From Rubellicoccus peritrichatus (GTDB lineage: Bacteria; Verrucomicrobiota; Verrucomicrobiia; Opitutales; Cerasicoccaceae): DNA of 64,000 nt. Each line of letters starts with the position of its first letter. The stretch's first letter is position 1. This document shows, piece after piece, positions 31,808 to 39,864 of the stretch. Both the position numbers and the translations under genes were made by a program. The DNA lies in NCBI RefSeq assembly GCF_033100135.1, contig NZ_CP136920.1, positions 4,459,001 to 4,523,000 on the forward strand, given 5' to 3'. Below the pieces are notes generated by a model, which saw nothing but the letters and a program-made list of their open reading frames with translations, did not search any database and was not told where the DNA came from.

Positions 31808-33703
31808 TTACTGGTTTCCTGCATCAGTGCTAACAGCGAAAGACTCAGGATGACGAACACCACAGTCTGTCAAGATTGTAACCATGATCTCAACCTTGCC
31901 TTCCTTCTTTAGAGAGTAAGGATCGACGATAACGTCAATGCCTGCCCAATCAGCAACAATCAAATCGCTGAAATTGCCAAATACAACCCTGTTGGCGGGT
32001 ACCTGATTTGTGGCAAATGATGGATAGCCATTCACCTCACGCCCAGCCCAAAGGAATTGACCGCTGCCAGCATCCTTTGGTGTTGTCTTCCATGCTCCCC
32101 TGACCCCAGGAGTGGTAAGGTAAGCCATGCTTTCAACATCAGCGTTATCTGTTGCAACAGCGGTTTCAAACTCTACCACCTTTGCCCATGTGGGAGCAGT
32201 AGCAGCGCCAAAGGTAACCGTGTTAATCCCGGTTGTGTTGATGATACCTGTTGGTTGGTTGTCAGCACCTGTGCCAGCAATGCACGCCAGATCCTTGGCG
32301 ATAGCCAACACACGCATCAAGTCATCTCTGACAAATGCCTCAATATCAATCGAAGACTGGGCAAGGAGCATTTTACTATAAGCCGTGTTGCCTGCGAGTC
32401 GCTTTGGAGAAAGCGCCAAACTACCGAATGTTTGAGTGCTTCCAGTAACCGCGTCATTCTCCCCGAGCCAGTAAGCAGTTGCACCACCGTCTGCACTGGG
32501 GATCGCAATGTTTCCCTGCAGCCCACTTAGAGAGCGAGCGCCTAAGCTGGTCACAAAGGTCCTATTTCGCAATAGCTCAATAAGGGAACCACCAAGCACA
32601 GAGGTTTGCACAGTATGGCCACCGTCAGCACTAACGCCCACAGACAAGTCACGACTGATTTTTCTGTTCTGGCTGGCGAGAGCGCGCGCGATGCGAGTAT
32701 CATCATAGCTTTCCATATCCGCAGGGACATAGAAGCCTTGTGCCTCACGCTTGAGCGCCTTAGCAGTCGCCTCTGAGGCTTCACCCTCAAGGCCATCGAC
32801 GGGCTTCCCTTCACCGGCAAGTCGCAAGGCACGAGTAAGACTGTACTCCTTTTTTTCCTTCTTACTCATGCCTACATCTGGCTTAGTTGTGATAGCTTGC
32901 GCTTCAAGCTTATCTCTCAGGATATGACCCTGGAAGTCTGCAAGCGGCTTATCGTTTTCGACGTAGTCACGAACAACCTCGTTATCAACGTTGTATTCAC
33001 GAGCGAGGCGGGAAATTTCCGCTACGCGATTTTGCTCTGTCTTCTTTGCGCGTTCAATCGCCTTTGGGTCCTCACGAACCTCAACAACGGTTTTGACCTC
33101 TGGAGACGAAGCGGGTTTTTCACGAGTAACCGTCTCGTTTTTGTTTTCTTCTGACATTGTATTATCTAATATTTTTATAGATTCGCCGGATTGATTCGCT
33201 TTGCCCCGACCAACTCCGACAGTTGTATCGGCTGGGACTGTCACCAGGCTGACTTCGACAGGGGTCCACTTCGTAACGCGGAAAACGTCTTTTTCGTCCG
33301 TTGACGTGGACTCACGCTTTACCTCGTCTATATCGGTAGTGACACTAACCGACCGAAGGATGCTATCTTTGACATCCTGAAATTTTTCTTCTGCCAGGGG
33401 GCCGCGTCCAAATCGAACAACAGCATACCCTTTTCGATCCCTGACCTCAGCGGAAATCACCGCCCCGAGATGCATATCTTTTTGGTGATTAAATAGCAGG
33501 GGTCCATTTGAAAGCAGCCTGCTCAAGTCAACCGATCCCGGTCCATGATCCAAAATATCAAGGTAGCCAAAGCCATCGTCAATGGGCTCCTCTGATGAGA
33601 AGGAAAGCTCAACAGTTCGCTCCTCTTCATCAATTACTGAAACCCTCTCAATTTTAAGCGCTCGTGTAAGCTGCTTTGGAAATTGTTTTAGATGCTCTGG
33701 CAT
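31808..33703 (-). CDS. Prohead protease-scaffold-HK97 major capsid fusion protein
   Basis: This ORF codes for 631 residues in one frame. Residues 1-165 match HK97-family prohead proteases (S78/U35 type): NGPLLFNHQKDMHLGA with likely catalytic His73, then ILRSVSVTTDI with Ser118/Ser120 and KWTPVEVSLVTVPAD. Residues about 185-330 are a charged, helical scaffold or delta domain. Residues about 340-631 are an HK97-fold capsid (ALASQNR...VGVSADGGHTV; ARSLSGLQGNIAIPS; LKKEGKVEIMVTILTDCGVRHPESF). A methionine at residue 183 (ATG at 33157), preceded by AATACAATG as in the tail tube gene, may allow separate capsid translation. Confidence 0.88.
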   Translation of the reverse strand: MPEHLKQFPKQLTRALKIERVSVIDEEERTVELSFSSEEPIDDGFGYLDILDHGPGSVDLSRLLSNGPLLFNHQKDMHLGAVISAEVRDRKGYAVVRFGRGPLAEEKFQDVKDSILRSVSVTTDIDEVKRESTSTDEKDVFRVTKWTPVEVSLVTVPADTTVGVGRGKANQSGESIKILDNTMSEENKNETVTREKPASSPEVKTVVEVREDPKAIERAKKTEQNRVAEISRLAREYNVDNEVVRDYVENDKPLADFQGHILRDKLEAQAITTKPDVGMSKKEKKEYSLTRALRLAGEGKPVDGLEGEASEATAKALKREAQGFYVPADMESYDDTRIARALASQNRKISRDLSVGVSADGGHTVQTSVLGGSLIELLRNRTFVTSLGARSLSGLQGNIAIPSADGGATAYWLGENDAVTGSTQTFGSLALSPKRLAGNTAYSKMLLAQSSIDIEAFVRDDLMRVLAIAKDLACIAGTGADNQPTGIINTTGINTVTFGAATAPTWAKVVEFETAVATDNADVESMAYLTTPGVRGAWKTTPKDAGSGQFLWAGREVNGYPSFATNQVPANRVVFGNFSDLIVADWAGIDVIVDPYSLKKEGKVEIMVTILTDCGVRHPESFAVSTDAGNQ

Positions 33704-33712
33704 TTACCAGTT

Positions 33713-33726
33713 GCGACTAAGTCAAC
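33713..33726 (-). promoter_or_regulatory. Repeated 14-base motif GTTGACTTAGTCGC, capsid gene
   Basis: An exact copy of the motif. It contains the portal gene's TGA stop and ends 9 bases before the ATG of the protease-capsid gene (AACTGGTAA-ATG). Confidence 0.6.
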
Positions 33727-35290
33727 CCTGCGACTCTTCAACCTGGACAGCAGGCTTAGTTTGATTGGGACGCTTAGGAGCGCTTTTTATCCCTCTGGCC
33801 TCTTTTTCCTTTTCATCTGCCTCAATTTCATCAAGCACGGTTTCATAGTCGTCTCCTATGCCCTCTACAATATCACGATCACTTCTCCAATTGTTCTCTC
33901 GCAAGAGCGCAAGCCCCTTGACATCTTTCTCAGGGTCAACCCACTGCCATGTTCTGCCTTTGAATTCTGCATTTAAGAATTTCTGAAATCGTGAAGCTGG
34001 AAGCGGTTGACCATTATCAAGTTTTATTAAACCAAAATCGAGTGAGTGTTTCAACCATGACCTAAAAATTGGGTCTTTATCAGACTTGATATACCAATCC
34101 TGAATAATTTTGTAACCATCGCGCTCACTTAGCTTCCCTTCTCTGAGGGATGAGTAATTTACTCCCTCTAGATCTCCAGCCAAAGTATTATATCCGGGGC
34201 CGCCAAGGCCAACAGCAGCACCTCGAAGCATTGCCTTTCTGAAATCAGGAAACGCCTGAGTCGGGTGCTGGGGGTCAAACTTCTCTATTCCAACGCCCAC
34301 GGGCAGTTCTTCCATCAGCCCCGGTTCAGCATCCATGCGTATAGGCTCGCGATTCTCCTCGTCTCCCCCATAACCTGCCCCTTCACCGGGAATGCGCGTA
34401 AAGAAGGCCATCTTAGCAGCTGCCGTTGTTGCTGCAACCAGCTCAGCCTCTTCATATCCTCCAAGCATGCGAAGGCGCCGCATTGCGGTAACAATCCAAG
34501 AAACTCCACGAGTTTGGGTAAAGCGTTTCTTCTTTTTTAGAAAGTGAATTTCATTCGCTGGTACACGAACGCGAATCTTATTATTGATTCGAGACCAGAA
34601 ATACAGATCGCCAGGGTGGTCTGTGTCGATCCAATACGCAATAGGCATCTTCCATTCGTTCAGTTCTACCCCCATGCGTAACTCATTGCCTGTCTCTGGT
34701 GCTTTACCATTCAAATGAATGTCCAACTGATCGGACTCCAAAGGATGAATTGCAAATCCGAATTCGTTATCAATGCCCTTGACCTCACGTTTAATCATTT
34801 CCCCATCTCGTGCAACCGTTCGAATTGAGATTCGGTCTGTCTCAGGGCCGGACGTATCTCTTGTCACCGTGTAATTTTCTGGAATATTCTGCCTCTTCCA
34901 CGCTGACTCAATAGCCTTCTTCGCAAGCTTATCTACGGTCCCATCTCCATTTTTTGGCATTGAGTTTAACCTGATGCCAGTATGGCCAATAATATTTACT
35001 TCCAGCTCGTGAAGAAATTTTTCTACAAAATCATTGTTTTCCTCAAGGTCACGCGCTCTTTGCAGGATGACTTTTGCAGCTTGGTATATGTCTGAATCTC
35101 CAGTACTCGCAAATCCACCAGTCCAGTTTTCGGTGAGGCGGTCAACCCTCCCGGCATCATATTGACGTGAAACTGAGGGCCGCTTGGTAATCTTTAGCCT
35201 TTCACCCTGACGCATTACTGCCCACTTCGATTCGGGATTGTTGAGTATCTCAAGCGCCGTTGCACGGTCTCTGGTATTCAGCTCATTCAT
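33722..35290 (-). CDS. Portal protein, lambda gpB family
   Basis: This ORF codes for 522 residues. The N-terminal half follows the lambda-type portal pattern: ARDLEENNDFVEKFLHELEVNIIGHTGIRLNSM (about 80-112), the GIDNEFGFAIHPLESDQLD segment and YWIDTDHPGDLYFWS. The C-terminal half has the clip/crown pattern with GYNTLAGDLEGVNYSSLREGKL (about 370-392). Portal dodecamers form the DNA entry vertex and bind terminase. The gene overlaps the upstream gpW-like gene by one base. The C-terminal tail is basic and Pro-rich. Confidence 0.92.
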   Translation of the reverse strand: MNELNTRDRATALEILNNPESKWAVMRQGERLKITKRPSVSRQYDAGRVDRLTENWTGGFASTGDSDIYQAAKVILQRARDLEENNDFVEKFLHELEVNIIGHTGIRLNSMPKNGDGTVDKLAKKAIESAWKRQNIPENYTVTRDTSGPETDRISIRTVARDGEMIKREVKGIDNEFGFAIHPLESDQLDIHLNGKAPETGNELRMGVELNEWKMPIAYWIDTDHPGDLYFWSRINNKIRVRVPANEIHFLKKKKRFTQTRGVSWIVTAMRRLRMLGGYEEAELVAATTAAAKMAFFTRIPGEGAGYGGDEENREPIRMDAEPGLMEELPVGVGIEKFDPQHPTQAFPDFRKAMLRGAAVGLGGPGYNTLAGDLEGVNYSSLREGKLSERDGYKIIQDWYIKSDKDPIFRSWLKHSLDFGLIKLDNGQPLPASRFQKFLNAEFKGRTWQWVDPEKDVKGLALLRENNWRSDRDIVEGIGDDYETVLDEIEADEKEKEARGIKSAPKRPNQTKPAVQVEESQG

Positions 35291-35844
35291 TATGGGCGGG
35301 TAAAATGTATTGCAATTTGTTTTCGCTCCCTGCCCTCTTCATTCCTGACAAGCTGCTCATAGCGATCCAACTGTTTGTTTAAGTCGGTGAGATTAACGAT
35401 TGAATAGCTCTGCCCGTTTACCGTGGCGGTCTGAAGCGTCCGCGAACTCAGTTTCTCTATAGTATCCCTTAGTGCATCTCGTGTTCGACGATTGAAACTC
35501 CTGGTGTCGCCAGAGTTTCTTGTAGGATCTGGAAGCACTGTTATAACATCGGAGTAAACTTGCTCGCGTATTGTTTTGCCATTAGTTGCACTATCCTCAA
35601 TGTAGCCGATGATCCTATAGGTTCCTGCTTTCCACTCGGAGGATTCCTTAGGAGTAATTGCGACCTTGAAGCCAATGTTCAGGGTTTCAGCAGATATTCT
35701 ATATGTGTTGCCTTTCTCTGGATTAATTAGCGAATACCTCAAATTGTATGAGCTTGCTGGATAATTGGAGAAGCTCCTTTGCCAGTTAGCAGAAAAACCC
35801 TGTGTCAAATGCACAGGTTCAGATTGAGGAATGGATTTTGCCAT
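35290..35844 (-). CDS. gpW-like head-tail joining protein with extra N-terminal beta domain
   Basis: This ORF codes for 184 residues. The C-terminal 75 (FNRRTRDALRDTIEKLSSRTLQTATVNGQSYSIVNLTDLNKQLDRY) resemble lambda gpW: a helix, a short beta hairpin with NGQSYS, then a helix. The position between terminase large subunit and portal is also that of gpW. The N-terminal 105 residues are beta-rich (SANWQRSFSNYPASSYNLRYSL; AGTYRIIGYIEDSATNG), like an immunoglobulin-type sandwich, and are absent in lambda gpW. The extra domain may decorate the virion or act during assembly. Confidence 0.6.
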   Translation of the reverse strand: MAKSIPQSEPVHLTQGFSANWQRSFSNYPASSYNLRYSLINPEKGNTYRISAETLNIGFKVAITPKESSEWKAGTYRIIGYIEDSATNGKTIREQVYSDVITVLPDPTRNSGDTRSFNRRTRDALRDTIEKLSSRTLQTATVNGQSYSIVNLTDLNKQLDRYEQLVRNEEGRERKQIAIHFTRP

Positions 35845-35858
35845 GTCGCTTTCCAGAA

Positions 35859-35872
35859 GCGACTAAGTCAAC
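35859..35872 (-). promoter_or_regulatory. Repeated 14-base motif GTTGACTTAGTCGC, gpW-like gene
   Basis: An exact copy of the motif, located 3 bases after the terminase stop codon and ending 14 bases before the ATG of the gpW-like gene. Confidence 0.6.
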
Positions 35873-35875
35873 TGA

Positions 35876-37804
35876 TCAATGATGCCTCCAGCGATTGACA
35901 AAAGATGTTCTTCTTTGCTGCCTGTAAGGTCTTGGAACGGCTACAGGTCTCGCAGATTCAAGGGGCTTTGGCGCTACCCTCGCCTCTTCCTTTTGTTTGG
36001 TGGCCAGCTTTTCAACATTCTTTGCAATATCATTCCAGCGAGGATCAAGGGACACAGCAGCAGCATAAGCATACTTGCGAATGTCCAGTGCTTCATTAGG
36101 GAGTTTCTCGGGGTTAATGAATGTCTGATAAGGCCTACCACCTTGATACTTCATAACAAGGCGCTCTGCCGCTACGAGCTGACGATAATATTCTAAGTCA
36201 TACCCATTACCTTTTGGAAAATGGCATGTATGTGACCCACCCGGCTCCCTTGCGACATCTGCATAGACAGACTTCTTAGTCGCAACATCTCCAATCATAT
36301 AGTGGGGTAGTCTGAGCCGATTATTCTTACTCGGTCTGCCAACGATGGGAGGTGTGTTACGACCCTCTGTTCCTTTGCCCCTGACTGGATACAGCTTGAT
36401 CCCGACAGCTAAGCAACTCTTGCAGAATGGTAAAACAAGGTCGTCACGGTGGCCCATATCTATAAAACCACGAGCCAATTTTAATGACCCACCATTATAA
36501 AGTTTCCATTGTTTTTCTAAAAGATCCCTAAACGGCTTCCATGTCTCAGGATCTTCCAGATCCCCCATGAATTGATAGTAACCCAAGCCCCACGATTCAA
36601 AGCCTTCACCATAGGCGACTACTTCAGCCTCTATGCGAGCAGGACTCCCTTGCACATCGGCACCAAGAACCAGCATCAGAGAGCCGTCTGGGATCGGTTC
36701 ATCTGAGGGGTCATAATGCTCAGCTCTAGCGTGGATAGCTTCATAGTCCATTTGCTCGGCAGAATCATCAAATACCTCAGCCTTGAAGGTATTGGTCCAG
36801 ACCTGGAGACCCTGGCTACCCTGCTCCTTCGCGTCATAGAATTCTTCAACAAATTGAATCATTTTATTGTTCTTAAAACCCTTTTTGGCTGGAAACACAG
36901 AATACAATCCATTGAGATGATAGCTGCGCACTCCATTAAAGGTAGCCGTTGGTCTCCATTCACCATTACGGACCATGCGAACACGCTCTTTGTCATTATG
37001 CGCATGACCGCATTCCTCACAGATATATCTAGGATCATCTCTAGTGCCTTGCTTTGACCAATCCAATTGCTCCCACTTCAAAGTCTGCCAATGGCCGCAC
37101 GCATCATTGCAACACTTTACAAACCAGTATCTTTGATCTCCTTTCTCAAACCATGTTTGGATTCGAGAAAGTCCCTTTATAGTGGGTGTAGATGCCAATA
37201 CTTGGATAGAGTCTGCGTAGTTATCAGCTCTTTTAAAAAGTAGCGTAATTGGGTCGCCCTCCTTACCGTCCTCCATTGCGTCGATTTCATCAGCAATAAC
37301 AATTCTTGCCTGAATCTGCCGAAAACCACTAGGAGAATTAGTGCCTATCGCTGAAATTCTACCACCAGGAAACTTCTTTGAGCGAATTGTATTATCGCCA
37401 TCACGGCTTTTTGGTTCGCTTATTTTCGCCTTTATAGAGGGCGTATTATCACGCATTGGCTCAAACATCTCCTTAGCCCATTTCTCAGAGCTATCAATGG
37501 TGGGATATGCAACTAAAATATTACTTGGGTCACGATCTATTGAGCATCCTTCAAGATTGTTTATACATTCCGTCTTTCCCTGTCTTGCAGCCCACTGGAG
37601 AACCGTTACCTGTACATCATCATCAAAAAATGAATCTTGTGGCTCTTTCTGAAATGGTGCGAACTCTGGGTCATACATGCCTTGCACAGCAGTTACTTCG
37701 CTAGGCAAAAATCGATTCTCAGCTGCCCATTGATACGCAGGAATTGGTTCGGGTATTATAAGCAATTGAAAAGCCCGCTCGATAACTGTATCCACCCTAC
37801 CCAT
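35876..37804 (-). CDS. Terminase large subunit, lambda gpA family
   Basis: This ORF codes for 642 residues. It cuts and translocates phage DNA into proheads. The ATPase part has the gpA-type Walker A ARQGKT (about 73-78) and Walker B IVIADEID (about 172). A Cys-rich zinc-type insert (CCNDACGHWQ...YICEECGHAHND) lies at about 230-270, typical for the family. The nuclease half contains LGADVQ (about 377) and GFIDMGHRDD (about 430) with Asp residues expected for metal binding. It overlaps the small subunit by 8 bases. Confidence 0.95.
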   Translation of the reverse strand: MGRVDTVIERAFQLLIIPEPIPAYQWAAENRFLPSEVTAVQGMYDPEFAPFQKEPQDSFFDDDVQVTVLQWAARQGKTECINNLEGCSIDRDPSNILVAYPTIDSSEKWAKEMFEPMRDNTPSIKAKISEPKSRDGDNTIRSKKFPGGRISAIGTNSPSGFRQIQARIVIADEIDAMEDGKEGDPITLLFKRADNYADSIQVLASTPTIKGLSRIQTWFEKGDQRYWFVKCCNDACGHWQTLKWEQLDWSKQGTRDDPRYICEECGHAHNDKERVRMVRNGEWRPTATFNGVRSYHLNGLYSVFPAKKGFKNNKMIQFVEEFYDAKEQGSQGLQVWTNTFKAEVFDDSAEQMDYEAIHARAEHYDPSDEPIPDGSLMLVLGADVQGSPARIEAEVVAYGEGFESWGLGYYQFMGDLEDPETWKPFRDLLEKQWKLYNGGSLKLARGFIDMGHRDDLVLPFCKSCLAVGIKLYPVRGKGTEGRNTPPIVGRPSKNNRLRLPHYMIGDVATKKSVYADVAREPGGSHTCHFPKGNGYDLEYYRQLVAAERLVMKYQGGRPYQTFINPEKLPNEALDIRKYAYAAAVSLDPRWNDIAKNVEKLATKQKEEARVAPKPLESARPVAVPRPYRQQRRTSFVNRWRHH

Positions 37805-38231
37805 CTATGCTTCCTTTGATCTCTGTAATAGCTCCCATACGTAGTTGATTAGCTAGAGCTGATTTTCTTTCCTTTGGAATATCCGCCCATGAATTGATAA
37901 CCTTTCGCAGTCCTAGCGCTAGTTGTTCTAATTTCTCTTCCACTTCCTCAACTGGCAATGTGACACTCGCCTTCTCATCTCTCTCTAATTCACGAATATC
38001 AGCATCTGCCGTGACCTTCCGTAGTCTCTCCCTTTGGATGGCTTTTTCGAAATCGCTACTTTGCTTCTCCTCTGACGATTTTTTCAGCAAGGCGATGTAG
38101 CCTTGTACAGACTGGCTTAGATCATATTTACCGCGCCCAAGCTTTTTGACTACCTCATCATTTGCCAACTGGGTTATGCGGGCGGTCGTCAGTCCAAGCA
38201 CTCTTGCAAGTTCAGTGCGATTGACAATCAT
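37797..38231 (-). CDS. Terminase small subunit, Nu1-like
   Basis: This ORF codes for 144 residues. The N-terminal winged-helix motif NRTELARVLGLTTARITQLANDEVV (about 4-28) is the DNA-binding element of Nu1-type small terminases. A charged coiled helix follows (FEKAIQRERLRKVTADADIRELERDEKASV) and then a helical oligomerisation part. It recognises the packaging site and recruits the large subunit coded immediately downstream. Confidence 0.88.
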   Translation of the reverse strand: MIVNRTELARVLGLTTARITQLANDEVVKKLGRGKYDLSQSVQGYIALLKKSSEEKQSSDFEKAIQRERLRKVTADADIRELERDEKASVTLPVEEVEEKLEQLALGLRKVINSWADIPKERKSALANQLRMGAITEIKGSIDG

Positions 38232-38329
38232 TTGTGTAAAAGTAAAATCATTAAAATTCGGATGCCCAAAACTAGGAAATGAACAGTAGACGGTTTAACT
38301 GCGGTTTGCAGCTCCAGGAAGGACCCATT

Positions 38330-38827
38330 TTAGCGTTTTGCCTCCTTCAAGTAACGCAATCTTGCCTTTCGACATGCCTTTCTTGCATCGCTGTGATAAA
38401 ACAAGGAAGATTGAATGCCTAGTTCATCAGCGAGTTTATGAGCGATCTTAGTCACCCCGTAATTTGTCATCCCCAGGCTATGTGCCATGTCTGCAAATGA
38501 GTTCTCTTTGAATCGAGATGGAGCAATGAGGAAGGCGAGAATGATAATCTTTCTTCCCGCCGCTAAGGGATTCTTGCTGTTGCCAATAGACAATTGGAAT
38601 ATACCATTCAATGCCTCAAGTGCTTGGTTGGTTTCCTCCTCACCATCCTCCTTGTTCTCCATGATCTCACGTGGATTCAGTGAGTCATGGGGAACAACGC
38701 CTCCATCTGAGCGAGTGTTAAATGCGATGGCACCGGGGGCTTGCGCGTTTCTTCTTTTACTTGGCGATGATCCAGCTGCCTTAATGTGCAAGGCGCTTAT
38801 ATCAGTATCTTGATTCTCACTATTCAT
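38330..38827 (-). CDS. Prophage HTH-type protein (possible late regulator)
   Basis: This ORF codes for 165 residues. The first 70 are polar and probably disordered. Residues about 95-150 (ILAFLIAPSRFKENSFADMAHSLGMTNYGVTKIAHKLADELGI) have the spacing of a sigma-region-4 or winged helix-turn-helix DNA-binding domain, and the C-terminus is Arg/Lys-rich. It is directly upstream of the terminase genes, where late-gene activators often lie. Its function is inferred only. Confidence 0.55.
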   Translation of the reverse strand: MNSENQDTDISALHIKAAGSSPSKRRNAQAPGAIAFNTRSDGGVVPHDSLNPREIMENKEDGEEETNQALEALNGIFQLSIGNSKNPLAAGRKIIILAFLIAPSRFKENSFADMAHSLGMTNYGVTKIAHKLADELGIQSSLFYHSDARKACRKARLRYLKEAKR

Positions 38828-38865
38828 ATTTCATCAGTTAGTTTGTTGTTGCCTTGTAGCTCCAC

Positions 38866-39234
38866 TCACGAAGCTACCACAAAAGAGTTCTCCAGTACAG
38901 AAATCTTCTGTAATTTACAGTGTTTCGGGTACGAAATCATATCTCCTTCTTCGAGACATTTACTATCACGCACTGTAGTACCGCTAGAAAGCTCTTTGAT
39001 TCTTTCAAGGATACTCGGCGTACCCGTGACAAAAGAAACGCCTTCTCGCTGATCCTCGTACCAAATAGCCACATTCAGGCGAGCGTAATCCTCCTCCCTA
39101 ATAACGATGAGCTTATCTTCTCCAGCTTCCAGACAAGACAGGCCATTCCATTCATCGGTCATGGTGAACTGTCCGAGTGAGGCCTCACCTATCAAAACCT
39201 CGAATGTGTTGATTGGATTTAGTGTTAGTTTCAT
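38866..39234 (-). CDS. Hypothetical prophage protein
   Basis: This ORF codes for a 122-residue soluble protein with an acidic alpha/beta pattern and a Cys in the segment GLSCLEAGEDKLIVIREED. Its start overlaps the stop of the rusA-like gene by 4 bases, so it is part of the replication/recombination transcript. No family recognised. Confidence 0.5.
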   Translation of the reverse strand: MKLTLNPINTFEVLIGEASLGQFTMTDEWNGLSCLEAGEDKLIVIREEDYARLNVAIWYEDQREGVSFVTGTPSILERIKELSSGTTVRDSKCLEEGDMISYPKHCKLQKISVLENSFVVAS

Positions 39235-39632
39235 AGTTTTTCAATTTGGATAAAGATTCCTGGCTTCTCGGACCAAAACTTTTCGATGATCTCAGAAGCC
39301 ACCTGAGCGTCGTCGTTCCAGAACTTAAGATCTGTCATGCAGTCGAAGAGAAGCTTGTTCAGGTTGTGAGCATCTGGTCTGGTGTCCTTGAATTGCCCGT
39401 GGCTTCGTTTCCCCGTCAAAGGGAAGCACCACTTTACAATCACTCTCAACGGACCCGTCATTGATGATCTTGGTACGTGTTGGCCTAAATGCGCCATGAG
39501 CTTTGCTCTCGCCTCTTTGACTTTTGGCGGCTCGAAAAAAATTGGCTTACCATTTTCGACCATGACTTGCTTCTCCTGATGGGTTGCTGTTGGTGGTTTC
39601 ATGTGCATGAAAAATTGAATTTGCTCAGGCAT
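39231..39632 (-). CDS. rusA: RusA-family Holliday junction resolvase
   Basis: RusA dimers cut Holliday junctions symmetrically and help resolve phage DNA before packaging. The 133-residue length is normal. The family motif appears as RPDAHNLNKLLFD (85-97), followed by NDDAQV (106-111) and a lysine at 118. In E. coli RusA the first motif holds two essential Asp residues (R-D-L-D-N); here the second position is His89, so the metal site is altered. The last acidic pair, Asp107/Asp108, is kept. It is coded after the structured region and the primase-helicase. Confidence 0.85.
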   Translation of the reverse strand: MPEQIQFFMHMKPPTATHQEKQVMVENGKPIFFEPPKVKEARAKLMAHLGQHVPRSSMTGPLRVIVKWCFPLTGKRSHGQFKDTRPDAHNLNKLLFDCMTDLKFWNDDAQVASEIIEKFWSEKPGIFIQIEKL

Positions 39633-39864
39633 AGATTTTTTCTTTTCGGAATAGGTTTGGTGTCACTCGCTTTCCACTTGTGGTAGGTAGGGCCGGGCGT
39701 AGCTTGGTCGCCCTGCCTTCCACCTGTGGGCGTGAGGGAGGGAACCCCCTTACTACCTTTAGGTAGGGGGGTTCATGTTCGAACATGAACACACCCTCAG
39801 AAGGGGGTTCGTTCATAAACGCACATTGAACCCCCTTCTGAGGGTTCGTGAAATTAATGGTCAT
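39625..39864 (-). CDS. Doubtful small ORF over a cluster of inverted repeats
   Basis: From the ATG at 39864 the frame gives 79 residues and overlaps the RusA gene by 8 bases. The translation is Pro/Arg-rich (FPPSRPQVEGRATKLRP) without a recognisable fold, and nearly half is specified by perfect inverted repeats (39742-39845). The DNA structure, rather than the peptide, may be what is conserved. I list it because it fits the operon spacing, with low confidence. Confidence 0.25.
   Translation of the reverse strand: MTINFTNPQKGVQCAFMNEPPSEGVFMFEHEPPYLKVVRGFPPSRPQVEGRATKLRPALPTTSGKRVTPNLFRKEKIYA
39672..39845. repeat. Cluster of palindromes and inverted repeats (candidate replication origin or RNA element)
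   Basis: In 174 bases: two copies of TTCCACYTGTGG (39672-39683, 39718-39729); GAACCCCC...CTACC (39742-39757) opposite GGTAG-GGGGGTTC (39762-39774); a perfect 20-base palindrome GTTCATGTTCGAACATGAAC (39771-39790); and an 18-base perfect inverted repeat, ACCCTCAGAAGGGGGTTC (39793-39810) with its complement at 39828-39845, spacer 17. The core GAACCCCC/GGGGGTTC recurs in both arms. It lies next to the primase-helicase gene. Confidence 0.7.

Noticed and set aside
23532-35872. GTTGACTTAGTCGC repeats as sigma-70 promoters (-35 TTGACT)
   Set aside because: No -10-like hexamer is found 16-18 bases downstream at any of the four sites, and the start codons are too close.
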